A stretch of 61,501 nt of DNA. It comes from a virus. The notes beneath the pieces are model-generated. The model was not told the origin of the DNA. It was given only the letters and a program-made list of their open reading frames with translations, and did no database searches. Of this stretch, positions 47,005 to 55,063 are shown in pieces (the stretch's first letter is position 1; each line of letters begins with the position of its first letter). A program made the translations under genes and the position numbers. The stretch is from IMG/VR virus record IMGVR_UViG_3300028007_000002, positions 1 to 61,501 of that record. One strand, 5' to 3'.

Positions 47005-48162
47005 CTATCTACCGGACTGATAATCCGCCCAAGCACGCCGCAGCGACAGATGGACGTAGACGCCGTCCTCCCGACCTGTGAGAACTCGCTCAAAATTTCG
47101 TTGGTTGAAGTTCGGCCAGTTGATACCACCTGCGGTGCGGCGCGAAATGGTGATCTTCATGGCCACGTTGGGAGATGAGTTACCCCGAACGTCTGTGAAA
47201 TCGGAAAAGGCGCGTAGTTCGAGAACATCCACACCTTGGACTTGAAAGGCTTTCGGGATGAACTCCTTCGCCTTCATGGTCGCCGAACGGATCGCCATTG
47301 ATTCATCCCATTGGGCGCCGAGGTTGTAATCCACGGTGGCATACCGGACGACCTCGTCGCCGGGACGCGGCTCGGAAGCGTCGGTAGCTTCCTGTTCCCC
47401 GCTGAGAATCCGCTCCAAGTTGGATAGGTTGATGGGGGTAACCTTGGCCGATCGAAGATCACCACGGAACTGATCACGAGCAACGCGGGAGAGAACATCG
47501 CTGGGGCTCGGGGTGTTCGTCGGCTCCGGAGTGCTGGTTGGGGTGGGTATGTATCGCACCATCTCGGCATCGACTTCAGCTGAAGGGTATTCCTCTTGGA
47601 TGGTGCGCAAATAGTTGAGAGCCACCACGCTGTAGCCGGTGTCACCTGCTCGAGTCGCGGCATTCCAGAGGGCGGCTCGGTGTTTCTCCGCCCACTCAGG
47701 TTCGTCCGGGTATTGGCGCTTCAACTGATTGGCTATACGGATCGCGCTCTCCCAGTCGGACGATTCCCACGCCGCAACCAGCATTGTGATCATCGAGTCC
47801 TTCGACATGGCGGTTGCCGTCGGGATCGGTGTCTCCGTTGGCTGAGCTTGGGCGGTCGTTTTCACGGCAGTGGAGGCGGCGGTGACGTTGGCAGCTACTC
47901 GAGTGCCGGAGCGGCCACCCAAGCTGCTGATGGCGGCCAGACCAATACACCCAACCACGAGGAGCCCGAGACAGCCCACGACAAAGGGGTTGCTTCGCCA
48001 ATCGCGCCGGCGAACGGTTGACTGCACCGGCTGTGCAGCCGGCCCGATGGTTCGTTCCTGCACCCCCGCCGGTCGCTTCAGGTCAAAATTGCACTCTTCA
48101 CAAACTTGCCGGTCCGGACTGTTCAGATGCCCGCACGCCAAGCACTCAATACGGTCCGCCAT
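47005..48162 (-). CDS. Membrane-anchored protein with zinc ribbon and repeat domain
   Basis: A 385-residue protein. Residues 6-26: zinc ribbon (CLACGHLNSPDRQVCEECNF). Residues 58-82: one transmembrane helix (FVVGCLGLLVVGCIGLAAIS). Then a Thr/Ala-rich stalk, a helical repeat domain (SAWESSDWESAIRIANQLKR-like, TPR-type pairs), a Pro/Thr linker and a C-terminal domain. The ribbon would face the cytosol. Function unknown; perhaps host-surface or stress related, another lysogen-expressed gene. AAGGGGAG precedes the ATG. Confidence 0.6.
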   Translation of the reverse strand: MADRIECLACGHLNSPDRQVCEECNFDLKRPAGVQERTIGPAAQPVQSTVRRRDWRSNPFVVGCLGLLVVGCIGLAAISSLGGRSGTRVAANVTAASTAVKTTAQAQPTETPIPTATAMSKDSMITMLVAAWESSDWESAIRIANQLKRQYPDEPEWAEKHRAALWNAATRAGDTGYSVVALNYLRTIQEEYPSAEVDAEMVRYIPTPTSTPEPTNTPSPSDVLSRVARDQFRGDLRSAKVTPINLSNLERILSGEQEATDASEPRPGDEVVRYATVDYNLGAQWDESMAIRSATMKAKEFIPKAFQVQGVDVLELRAFSDFTDVRGNSSPNVAMKITISRRTAGGINWPNFNQRNFERVLTGREDGVYVHLSLRRAWADYQSGR

Positions 48163-48182
48163 TCCAGTGCTCCCCTTAAAGA

Positions 48183-48200
48183 CCTAGGGGTTTCCCTAGG
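48183..48200. terminator. Small hairpin between the membrane protein and ImmA-like genes
   Basis: CCTAGGG (48183-48189) and CCCTAGG (48194-48200) around GTTT. A seven-base stem, no clear T-tract. Possibly an attenuator or the end of the immunity transcript. Confidence 0.35.
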
Positions 48201-48253
48201 TAGAACTCTTAATCAGCCTTCCAAGCCGGACACGTTGTATAGATCACGTCTTG

Positions 48254-48733
48254 TTACATAGCCTGCTCCCAAAAAATCGGGCCATTCCGCCCGTTTGGTG
48301 TCGCTCCCGTGAGGTAGGCCCATCTCCGTATGCACCGCCACGGTAGATTGGCTGCATAGGCCAATTGATCGCAGGTAGATCCCCGCGGCGGATGGCCCAG
48401 ATAGAACCACCCTGCGAAGACGTTGGCCTGTCGTTCCTGTTTATCGACCAGAAGCGAATTAGTCTCCATCAGCTTTAGCTGATCGCCACGGTGCATCCGC
48501 TGATGGCCAACTGCATGAGCCTTGATCCACGGACGCCACTCGTGCGGGATAAAGCTCGACAAGATAATCAAGCGTCGGCCGATGAATAGCTCGAGCATGG
48601 GCAAGGGTAAGTGCCAGTATTTAACTTCGACGTCGAGGTAATCCAGTGCTCGATCGATGTCGGAGCTATGAAGAATCCCTACGAAGCCAAGTTTCTGCCT
48701 GAGTTCCATAGCTTTGCGCTTGGGATAGTTCAT
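48254..48733 (-). CDS. ImmA/IrrE-like protein with altered active site
   Basis: A 159-residue protein in an ATGA overlap with the Xre repressor, the classic ImmA-ImmR pairing in which the protease cuts the repressor to induce the element. The metal-site helix reads AHAVGHQRMH instead of the usual HELGH, so the catalytic Glu is replaced by Ala; ERQANVFAGWFYLG supplies the next conserved helix (normally with a metal-binding Glu). The protein may have lost proteolysis and act by binding, or use a different Glu. IRHSSDIDRALDYLDVEV-like N-terminal helix-strand is normal. Confidence 0.72.
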   Translation of the reverse strand: MNYPKRKAMELRQKLGFVGILHSSDIDRALDYLDVEVKYWHLPLPMLELFIGRRLIILSSFIPHEWRPWIKAHAVGHQRMHRGDQLKLMETNSLLVDKQERQANVFAGWFYLGHPPRGSTCDQLAYAANLPWRCIRRWAYLTGATPNGRNGPIFWEQAM

Positions 48734-49092
48734 GACGTAGGGTCGTTCTCCTCATCTCTCGGGCGTGTGGCCTTCAGTGTATCCACGAACGCGGCAAGTG
48801 CCCTGCGCTCTTCGCGGGTCAACCCCCGGATCTGGTACATCATCAGGTCTAACTCCGGGTCATCGTCAGGCATCACCCGAGATGGCGTTAATCTCCCCCA
48901 CAGGTCATCCGGGTCAACATCCAAGGCATCAGCGATCTTGACTACGACCTCATAGCTGGGCCGAATGCCTTTCTCATTCTCGAGCTCGCTGAGATAGGAC
49001 TGGCTGACCGACGCAGCCATAGCAAGCTCTTCTTGAGTCAGCCGCCGGCGACGCCGCATCTCCCTGACTGTTCGCCCGAACGATTCCGCCAT
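48730..49092 (-). CDS. Xre-family repressor
   Basis: A 120-residue protein. Residues 7-62 form a helix-turn-helix (REMRRRRRLTQEELAMAASV, SQSYLSELENEKGIRPSYEV). The C-terminal part is helical (RGLTREERRALAAFVDTLKA). It likely represses the + strand promoter at 49146 and keeps lysogeny. No Shine-Dalgarno is seen before the ATG, so its message may be leaderless, as for many cI-type repressors. Confidence 0.85.
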   Translation of the reverse strand: MAESFGRTVREMRRRRRLTQEELAMAASVSQSYLSELENEKGIRPSYEVVVKIADALDVDPDDLWGRLTPSRVMPDDDPELDLMMYQIRGLTREERRALAAFVDTLKATRPRDEENDPTS

Positions 49093-49145
49093 ATCGACAT
49101 TCTAATATCGCCCGCACGATTTTGGACTATCTGTGTTGGGAGGGA

Positions 49146-49174
49146 TTGACAAGGGCGAAGACGGGTATTATCAT
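49146..49174 (+). promoter_or_regulatory. Early lytic (PR-type) promoter
   Basis: TTGACA (49146-49151), 17-base spacer, TATCAT (49169-49174). ATATCG/CGATAT motifs occur at 49093, 49105 and 49177, around and after the promoter, and are candidate operators of the two divergent regulators. Confidence 0.8.
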
Positions 49175-49196
49175 AGCGATATCGGAGGGGCGAACT

Positions 49197-49454
49197 ATGA
49201 TCATCGACAAGGCGATTTTGAAGCAGCGCGAACTCGGAATGCTGGACTTCCAGTTCGCTGAGCACATCGGCGTCAGCCAGGCCCACTGGTCGGAGCTGAA
49301 GAACCGCAAGGCAAAGCCAGGCCTTACGTTCCTCCGTGGACTGGCCACATCTTGCCCCGATCTGAAGGATGATTGTCTCCTTTTTTTGGCGGGAAATATC
49401 GCTGATAACGAAGATTCTGCCGCTACAGCGATTCCCTCGACGGAGGGCGCCTGA
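49197..49454 (+). CDS. Cro-like helix-turn-helix protein
   Basis: An 85-residue protein divergent from the repressor. The helix-turn-helix is DFQFAEHIGVSQAHWSELKN. GGAGGGG lies seven bases before the ATG. As first gene behind the early promoter it likely acts as the antirepressor-type Cro switch protein. TGATG overlap with the next gene. Confidence 0.7.
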   Translation: MIIDKAILKQRELGMLDFQFAEHIGVSQAHWSELKNRKAKPGLTFLRGLATSCPDLKDDCLLFLAGNIADNEDSAATAIPSTEGA

Positions 49455-49792
49455 TGGTCACTCAAACCCGCCCCAGCCGAATGGATCGCTCCCGCGACAT
49501 AAATCTCCTCGCGGTCAGCTACCTCGGCAACGACCAGTTCTCGGTCCCGAGCGCCACTCGGAACGGCAGCTATCTGGTCGACGTGGCCCGGCGGACCTGT
49601 GAGTGCGTCGATGCCCAACGGCACCCCGACCGGCCTTGTAAACACCGGCTGACGGTCTCTGTTTGCCGGGAGTGTGGCGGCCAATGCGTCGCCCACCTGG
49701 CCTACATCGGCGGTCAGGGTTACCGGCCGGTCTTGTCCTGTGTGGCCTCGGATTGCGGTTGGGGCTCACGGCTCCGAGATGACTGGAGCTAA
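49454..49792 (+). CDS. SWIM-type zinc finger protein
   Basis: A 112-residue protein. Residues 48-66 (RTCECVDAQRHPDRPCKHRL) match the SWIM pattern CxCx(n)CxH; a second site, CRECGGQC with later CVASDCGW, resembles a zinc ribbon. SWIM domains bind DNA or proteins. Early gene; role unknown. Confidence 0.65.
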   Translation: MVTQTRPSRMDRSRDINLLAVSYLGNDQFSVPSATRNGSYLVDVARRTCECVDAQRHPDRPCKHRLTVSVCRECGGQCVAHLAYIGGQGYRPVLSCVASDCGWGSRLRDDWS

Positions 49793-49795
49793 CTG

Positions 49796-49966
49796 ATGGC
49801 CGAACGCCAGCCGCGCCAACCCCAGGTGACCGTCACTGTCCGAGCCGAGTACGCGCCGGACGAAGAAAGGTGCCTTGAGGCATTGCGCTACCTTTTAAAC
49901 CAGCCGAAGGGGGGTGATCGCCCAACCGACCAGGGGACCGGCACCACTGATGAAACGGCCGCTTAG
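49796..49966 (+). CDS. Small acidic protein, unknown function
   Basis: A 56-residue frame with GGAG ten bases before the ATG. RQPQVTVTVRAEYAPDEERC gives a strand and a helix. No family recognised. Confidence 0.4.
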   Translation: MAERQPRQPQVTVTVRAEYAPDEERCLEALRYLLNQPKGGDRPTDQGTGTTDETAA

Positions 49967-49986
49967 GGCCGATACCACAGGGGGGA

Positions 49987-50250
49987 ATGATGCGCGATCC
50001 GTTACCGGATCGGCGGAAGAAGCCGCCGATCGACACCATTCAGGGTCTGGTCGAGAACCAGACCTGTGTCCTGCTGAACGTCCGGGATTACCTGATGGCC
50101 GGTGATGCCGCGGCGGCCGCCGCGGCCATTGAGAGCGGGCTGGCCGAGAACCGGATCATCCGACGGTACCTCCAGAAGGGTGAACTCCGAGAGGTGACGA
50201 TCCGGGAGATCCGGCGCGAGAGGATGCGCCCGACCGCCGAGGCAGCGTGA
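49987..50250 (+). CDS. Small helical early protein
   Basis: An 87-residue protein, or 86 from a second ATG. GGGGGG lies before the start. Alanine-rich helix (DAAAAAAAIESGLAENR) followed by a basic end. TGATG overlap with the next gene. Function unknown. Confidence 0.5.
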   Translation: MMRDPLPDRRKKPPIDTIQGLVENQTCVLLNVRDYLMAGDAAAAAAAIESGLAENRIIRRYLQKGELREVTIREIRRERMRPTAEAA

Positions 50251-50738
50251 TGACGACAAAAAGAAAGCCGGCGAGCGGCGCAAACGCTCAGCCGGCAGAG
50301 ATCTACCAGCACCCGAGGGCTAGCAACCTTCAGGGCTCAACGTCATTGTACACCCAGCCGATCGACCTGTGGGAGAGGAGGTCACACGGCGGGCGGAGGA
50401 TCCGCACGATGCCGCTGTCGCTCTCCTTGGTTGGCACCCATTTTCGCAATCTCGAAAGCCGCCTGACGCAGTTCACGAAGACCTCGATGCACGACTGCCC
50501 GGCTGATGACCCGCTGGGCTGCGACTGCCGGCGCGTGCGCCACGGCTACCCACCGGTTCAGTGCCAGCTCTGCGGCGAGTACCCGCGCTGTCTCGCTCAG
50601 CGCGAGCTGATCGGCCGGTCGACCGAGACCTACGGCCGGCGCGAGATTCTGGTTCCGGACTGCTGCGAGCTGGTCATCGAGGAGGTGTTCCTCGTGGCCG
50701 GTGTCACGCCCATCGAAGGAAAGGAGAGTGCGGCATGA
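50250..50738 (+). CDS. Early protein with cysteine motifs, unknown function
   Basis: A 162-residue protein. CPADDPLGCDCRRV and CQLCGEYPRCLAQRELIG in the centre suggest zinc sites. N-terminus is polar and probably disordered. The C-terminal part is hydrophobic beta/alpha. Ends in an ATGA overlap with the next gene. Confidence 0.5.
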   Translation: MTTKRKPASGANAQPAEIYQHPRASNLQGSTSLYTQPIDLWERRSHGGRRIRTMPLSLSLVGTHFRNLESRLTQFTKTSMHDCPADDPLGCDCRRVRHGYPPVQCQLCGEYPRCLAQRELIGRSTETYGRREILVPDCCELVIEEVFLVAGVTPIEGKESAA

Positions 50739-50917
50739 CTCATTTCCCGGTGAAACACGCGGCCTGCTGTCGCGAGTGCCGGCGCGCCCGGCAGTTGGTC
50801 CGCGATGCGGCCACGAAGCCCGAGTGGATCGAGTGGCCGGTCTGGACCGTGGTGTTCCTGAGCGTTGTGCTCGCGGCGGCCGCCGGGTTTCTTCTGGTTT
50901 CTCCCCGTCTCGGCTAG
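50735..50917 (+). CDS. Small single-pass membrane protein
   Basis: A 60-residue protein with HAACCRECRRARQ near the N-terminus (possible metal site) and one transmembrane helix (VWTVVFLSVVLAAAAGFLLV). GGAAAGGAG lies before the ATG. Role unknown; early phage membrane proteins may interfere with superinfection or host functions. Confidence 0.55.
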   Translation: MTHFPVKHAACCRECRRARQLVRDAATKPEWIEWPVWTVVFLSVVLAAAAGFLLVSPRLG

Positions 50918-51268
50918 CCCGAGGCACTTTGTGGCAGGTGTCGGTTGGTGGCCTCCGGCCGGCATCTGCCAAACACGGAGCGTGAGGCGTGTTGGTACAC
51001 GCGGGCCGGAGGGTCCACCAAACCGGAGTGCGCAGGACACCCTAGCCGGACAAGTGGCCATCAGTCCGGCTCAGCATCCGTGGCCAAACCAGTTCGACTC
51101 TGGAGCGCTCCACCGGCCGACGGACACACGAGTGTCCCGGCTTAGCAATAAGTGACCTGTCGTCCTCTGCGAGGCTGCCTATGAGCTGAGAGTGCGCGAA
51201 CTGAAGTAACGAGAGGCGGGGCCAGCGGCTCATACGGCCCCGCCTCACCAGCGCTGAAGAGGAAGGTG
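50918..51268 (+). ncRNA. Structured non-coding region, candidate RNA
   Basis: No convincing gene in 351 bases. Fold elements: TTGGTGGCCTCCGGCC (50945-50960) pairs with GGCCGGAGG (51004-51012) plus CACCAA (51016-51021), enclosing GCGTGT-TGGT-ACACGC; GGAGTGC (51025) pairs with GCGCTCC (51105-51111) around AGCCGGAC/GTCCGGCT and a T-arm-like CCAGTTCGACTCTGG; GGACAC/GTGTCC at 51122-51137; GAGGCGGGGCC/GGCCCCGCCTC at 51214-51245 just before the annealing protein gene. The last could be an attenuator of that gene. Confidence 0.5.
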
Positions 51269-51997
51269 ATGAACGACGTCAAGGCTTTGACGGAGGCGCT
51301 GTCAAAGCCCTTCCCGAAAGAGGCGATCAAGAAACGCGAGGGGGCTCGCGGGAAAATGCTCGACTACGTTGAGACGCACACGGTTATCCACCGGCTGATT
51401 GAGGCGACCGATAACCAGTGGTCGCTGTCCGTCAATCGGCTGGAAAAGCAGGGCAACGTCCTGGTGGCGGTGGTCGAGCTAACGATTCCGGGGCTGGGCA
51501 CCCGGAGTCACATCGGCGTCCAAGCGGTGGCCGAGAAGAGTGGCGAGGATTTGATCAAAGGCGCGATCAGTGACGGCCTTAAGAAGGCCGCCACATTATT
51601 CGGCGTTGGCCTGGAGCTTTACGGTCCGGACTACGAGGGAATAGCCGAGTCCAAAAGTGCCGCCACCACTCCGGCCCGACCCGCTCCGGCTCCGCCGAGC
51701 GCCCCTCCCGTCAACCCCCCGGCCCAGAATGGGCACACGCCCTCGGGCAAGGGATCGGCGCTCGCCGGAAATACGCTTGATGACGTCTTCGGCCCGTCGC
51801 CGAATACACTGATCCAGCGTGATCAGGCGATCGAGATCTGCGACCTGCTTAAAGAGACTGGCGCGAACGTCGAGTCGTTCAAGAGGCATTTCGGGATCCC
51901 CGCGATTGAGGACCTGACCATTGAGCAGTATCCCGAAGCTCGTCGAATGCTCCTGACGAAAGCGGCCAAACTGGCTCAGAACAGGACAGGACGCTGA
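51269..51997 (+). CDS. Single-strand annealing protein (Rad52/22-like)
   Basis: A 242-residue protein. The N-terminal 120 residues hold ALSKPFPKEAIKKREGARGK, LDYVETHTVIHRLIEATDNQ and GEDLIKGAISDGLKKAATLF, GVGLELYG: the core of Rad52-type recombinases, which anneal complementary single strands. The middle is Pro/Ala-rich linker, and the C-terminal 70 residues (DQAIEICDLLKETGANVESF) form a helical domain often fused in phage annealing proteins. AGAGGAAGG before the ATG; coupled to the helicase by TGATG. Confidence 0.88.
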   Translation: MNDVKALTEALSKPFPKEAIKKREGARGKMLDYVETHTVIHRLIEATDNQWSLSVNRLEKQGNVLVAVVELTIPGLGTRSHIGVQAVAEKSGEDLIKGAISDGLKKAATLFGVGLELYGPDYEGIAESKSAATTPARPAPAPPSAPPVNPPAQNGHTPSGKGSALAGNTLDDVFGPSPNTLIQRDQAIEICDLLKETGANVESFKRHFGIPAIEDLTIEQYPEARRMLLTKAAKLAQNRTGR

Positions 51998-54378
51998 TGA
52001 CCACTGAGAGCAGCGCTCCAACCCTCGGCACTGCGATCCGACTTCTGGCCGGCCGCTGTGATTGGGCGAATAGCCTCGACGGCGCTGGGTTCAACGCCGC
52101 TGACGCCGCTTTTGGGCACAGCCTCGCAGGGCAGGCGGAAGAGGAGTGGTCACCGAAGAAACGGCGGGCCGCCTGGAAGATGCTCCGAAAATACCGCGGC
52201 CAGTTGAGCGGGGCCGGCATCAACTTCGATGCGATCCCGGAACCGCCCGAATCAGACCCAAGCCATCACCTGGCAATCGTTCCAAAGACGCTGGCACCGA
52301 TCGCGCCAGCGTCACCACCGATAGTTGCGGCATTCACGCCGCAACTGACGATCCGGGGAATTCTCGGACCCGGCGGTGTCATTGCCCGACAGCTCCCCGG
52401 CTACGAGTGCCGCGATCCCCAGATCCAGATGGCCGAGCTGGTCGAGGCGGCGATCGCTAAGAGTCGGCATGCGGCCATCGAGGCGGGCACGGGTACAGGT
52501 AAGAGCCTCGGCTACCTGGTGCCAGCCATTCTGAGTGGTCAGCGGACCGTGTGTAGCACCGCCGACAAAGCCCTTCAAGTGCAGATCTGGGCGAAGGACA
52601 TTCCGTTCCTCCAGTCGGTCTTGCCCCAGCCATTCCGGGCAGCCATCCTGAAGGGCCGATCGAACTATCTCTGCCTCCATCGTTTCGCGGAGATGAGCGA
52701 CCAACTGTCGGGATCCCTGCCAGGGATGGCCGACGTGGCACTTTTCAAGAGCACCGACGCGGCACTGGCCTGGCCCGAGGTGGTCACCTGGGCGGCCGAG
52801 ACGAACACCGGGGATCTGGAGACAGCGCCCTTCGCGGTGCCCCTCGACCTCTGGTCGGATCTGACGGTGGACTCGGATTCATGCCTCGGCAAACGCTGTC
52901 CGCAGTTCGGGAACTGCTGGGTCGAGAAGGCCAAGACCAAAGCCAGTGAGGCTGAGGTGATCATCGTGAATCACGCTCTCCTGCTACGGGATCTGGAACT
53001 CCGCTTCCAGACCGACGGCCACGCCAGCGTCCTGCCAGATGACGTCTCAGTCATCGTCCTCGATGAGGCGCACCATCTGGAGGACATCGCAACGAACGCG
53101 TTCGGCGTTGAGATCAGTCTCGGCCGATGGACGCGGATAGCCCGCCGGATTGAGAACCTGACGGTCAAGCACAAAGCGGTCAAGGGGCAGCCAAGCGGGA
53201 CCGAGGACCAGGACGAGGCCGAGAAATGGAGCCTCAAAGCCGGTGCGGTTCAGTCCCAGATGGAGAGCCTGTTCGGGGCAATTCAGGATCGCTTCGCTGA
53301 GTCTCGGTCGGCGTCGATGATCCTGAGGGATGAGCGTCCGATCGCGAACGCGGCGCTTCAGGCCCTCCGATTCTTTACGGAAGAGATCAAAGGTGGCGCG
53401 CTCCACTGGCTGACACCTGACCAGCAGACCAGTTGGGGGAAGCTCGGCGACCAGACCGATCGGCTGACGGGTCACCTTGAGTGGGTCGTGACACCGGGCA
53501 CCGAGGATGTGTTGGTGCGCTTCGCGGAGTTGAGTAACGGCCGGATCGTTCTGCACGCGAAGCCGATCGACGTATCTGACCTTCTTGCGGAGCGGCTTTT
53601 CGAGGTGTTCCCAACGGTGATCGCCACCTCGGCCACCATTGCGACCGACGCCGGCATGGCCTACTGGCGGTCGCGGGTAGGGCTTGAGCAGGTCGACGAA
53701 CTAATTGTGTCCAGTCCATTCGACTACCGTCGCGCGGCGCTGATCTATCTCCCTCAGGATGGACAGAGCTTTGATCCGAGCCGCTTCCGGCAGGAGGGCA
53801 GCATCGAGTACGTCGAGCGCCTGGCCGGCGAGATCGAGCGCCTCCTGCTAGCGTCAGACGGTCGAGCCTTCGTCTTGTTCACCAGCTTCCGTATCCTGCG
53901 GGATGTCTACGATCGGCTGGCTCCACGGCTCCGGTGGACCTTGCTCCGGCAAGGTGATCTACCGCGTCCCGAACTGGTTCGGCGATTCCGCGAGGACACC
54001 CATAGCGTCCTCTTCGGGGTCAAATCGTTCTGGGAAGGCGTCGATGTGCAAGGCGAGGCGTTGAGCCTCGTGATCATCGACAAACTGCCCTTCACGCCAC
54101 CAGACGATCCGATCTGGGCGGCTCGCTGTGACGCGGTGAACCGCGCGGCCAATGATCGCTGGGCCTGGTTCAACCAGCTTGCCATCCCGGTCGCCACCAT
54201 CGCCCTCAAACAGGGTTTTGGTCGGCTGATTCGCACCAAGACCGATCGGGGCGTGGTGGCCATTTTGGATGGCCGGCTGACCACGAAACCCTACGGCCGA
54301 CGCATCGTGAGGAGCCTACCGCCGGCGACGGTGACGCGCAGTCTCGACGCGGTGCGCGCTTTTTTTGGGGCGTCATGA
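51997..54378 (+). CDS. DinG-like iron-sulphur helicase
   Basis: A 793-residue superfamily 2 helicase. Walker A AIEAGTGTGKSLGYLVPAIL near residue 165; four cysteines of the XPD/DinG iron-sulphur domain (YLCLH, then DSCLGKRCPQFGNCW near 295); DEAHHLED near 355; SATIATDAG, FTSFRILRDVY; and the C-terminal GVKSFWEGVDVQGEALSLVI and QGFGRLIRTKTDRGVVAILD. It unwinds DNA 5' to 3'. The first 110 residues are an extra N-terminal region. It belongs to the replication/recombination operon, but DinG-type helicases are also components of type IV-A CRISPR, and this genome encodes a type IV operon. Confidence 0.9.
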   Translation: MTTESSAPTLGTAIRLLAGRCDWANSLDGAGFNAADAAFGHSLAGQAEEEWSPKKRRAAWKMLRKYRGQLSGAGINFDAIPEPPESDPSHHLAIVPKTLAPIAPASPPIVAAFTPQLTIRGILGPGGVIARQLPGYECRDPQIQMAELVEAAIAKSRHAAIEAGTGTGKSLGYLVPAILSGQRTVCSTADKALQVQIWAKDIPFLQSVLPQPFRAAILKGRSNYLCLHRFAEMSDQLSGSLPGMADVALFKSTDAALAWPEVVTWAAETNTGDLETAPFAVPLDLWSDLTVDSDSCLGKRCPQFGNCWVEKAKTKASEAEVIIVNHALLLRDLELRFQTDGHASVLPDDVSVIVLDEAHHLEDIATNAFGVEISLGRWTRIARRIENLTVKHKAVKGQPSGTEDQDEAEKWSLKAGAVQSQMESLFGAIQDRFAESRSASMILRDERPIANAALQALRFFTEEIKGGALHWLTPDQQTSWGKLGDQTDRLTGHLEWVVTPGTEDVLVRFAELSNGRIVLHAKPIDVSDLLAERLFEVFPTVIATSATIATDAGMAYWRSRVGLEQVDELIVSSPFDYRRAALIYLPQDGQSFDPSRFRQEGSIEYVERLAGEIERLLLASDGRAFVLFTSFRILRDVYDRLAPRLRWTLLRQGDLPRPELVRRFREDTHSVLFGVKSFWEGVDVQGEALSLVIIDKLPFTPPDDPIWAARCDAVNRAANDRWAWFNQLAIPVATIALKQGFGRLIRTKTDRGVVAILDGRLTTKPYGRRIVRSLPPATVTRSLDAVRAFFGAS

Positions 54379-54391
54379 CTTCCCGACTCGA

Positions 54392-54450
54392 GCCTCCCGA
54401 CTCGATCGAGTCGGGAGGCCTTGCGCTGAGCACCGGCGCGGCCGGTGCTC
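54392..54450. repeat. Palindromes between helicase and replication genes, possible origin
   Basis: GCCTCCCGACTCGA followed by its exact complement (54392-54419), a 28-base perfect palindrome; CCCGACTCGA also occurs just upstream at 54382, so the decamer occurs twice direct and once inverted. GAGCACCGGC-GCG-GCCGGTGCTC is at 54428-54450. Candidate origin iterons or a terminator without T-tract. Confidence 0.5.
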
Positions 54451-54553
54451 CTTAGCCGGGTAGCTTGGCCGGGTCTGGACCGTTATTCCGCCGGCCGGCT
54501 GCCCACCTTCACCCATCCACTGATTCCCAACTGCCAACGAAAGAGGCTCGCCG

Positions 54554-55063
54554 ATGGCACGCAAGCGCGACATTGATCCCCGGCTCTGGGAGAACGAGCA
54601 GCTCGCTGATGTCAGCCGTGACGCTCGGCTGCTCTTCATCGCCTGCATCAACTTCGCGGACGACGAGGGCCGGCTCAAAGGCAGCGCGCGGTATCTGCGG
54701 GCTCAAGCCTTCCGCTACGACGTCGATGTCACCGAAACGATGGTGGCTGAGTGGCGTGACGCGTTGATTGCGGCCGGAGTGCTCAGCCTCCACGACCACG
54801 ATGGCGCTCCCCAGCTTCAGATTGTCGATTGGCGTTCTTTGACTCGCCCAGAAAGGCATCCAGTTCGGCGCCATTGGGACAACATCGCCCGCCGAGTACG
54901 CCCAACCATATTGGCGAGAGATGGTTACCACTGCGCTTTGTGCGGGGCACCCGCGCCTCTGGAAGTCGATCACATCGTCGCGATTGCTAAGGGCGGCTCC
55001 AATGACCTCGCTAATCTGCGAACTCTTTGTTTGCCTTGCAATCGGCGCAAGGGAGCGGACTAA
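54554..55063 (+). CDS. Replication-type winged-helix protein fused to HNH nuclease
   Basis: A 169-residue protein. Residues 1-95 (ARKRDIDPRLWENEQLADVS, ARLLFIACINFADDEGRLKG) match the N-terminal domain of phage replication initiation proteins encoded before helicase loaders. Residues 115-169 hold an HNH domain: CALCGAPAPLEVDHIVAIAK, GGSNDLANLRTLC, CNRRKG. The fusion probably arose by insertion of an HNH gene, because the following gene has a similar N-terminal domain plus a normal C-terminus. TAATG overlap with that gene. Confidence 0.82.
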   Translation: MARKRDIDPRLWENEQLADVSRDARLLFIACINFADDEGRLKGSARYLRAQAFRYDVDVTETMVAEWRDALIAAGVLSLHDHDGAPQLQIVDWRSLTRPERHPVRRHWDNIARRVRPTILARDGYHCALCGAPAPLEVDHIVAIAKGGSNDLANLRTLCLPCNRRKGAD

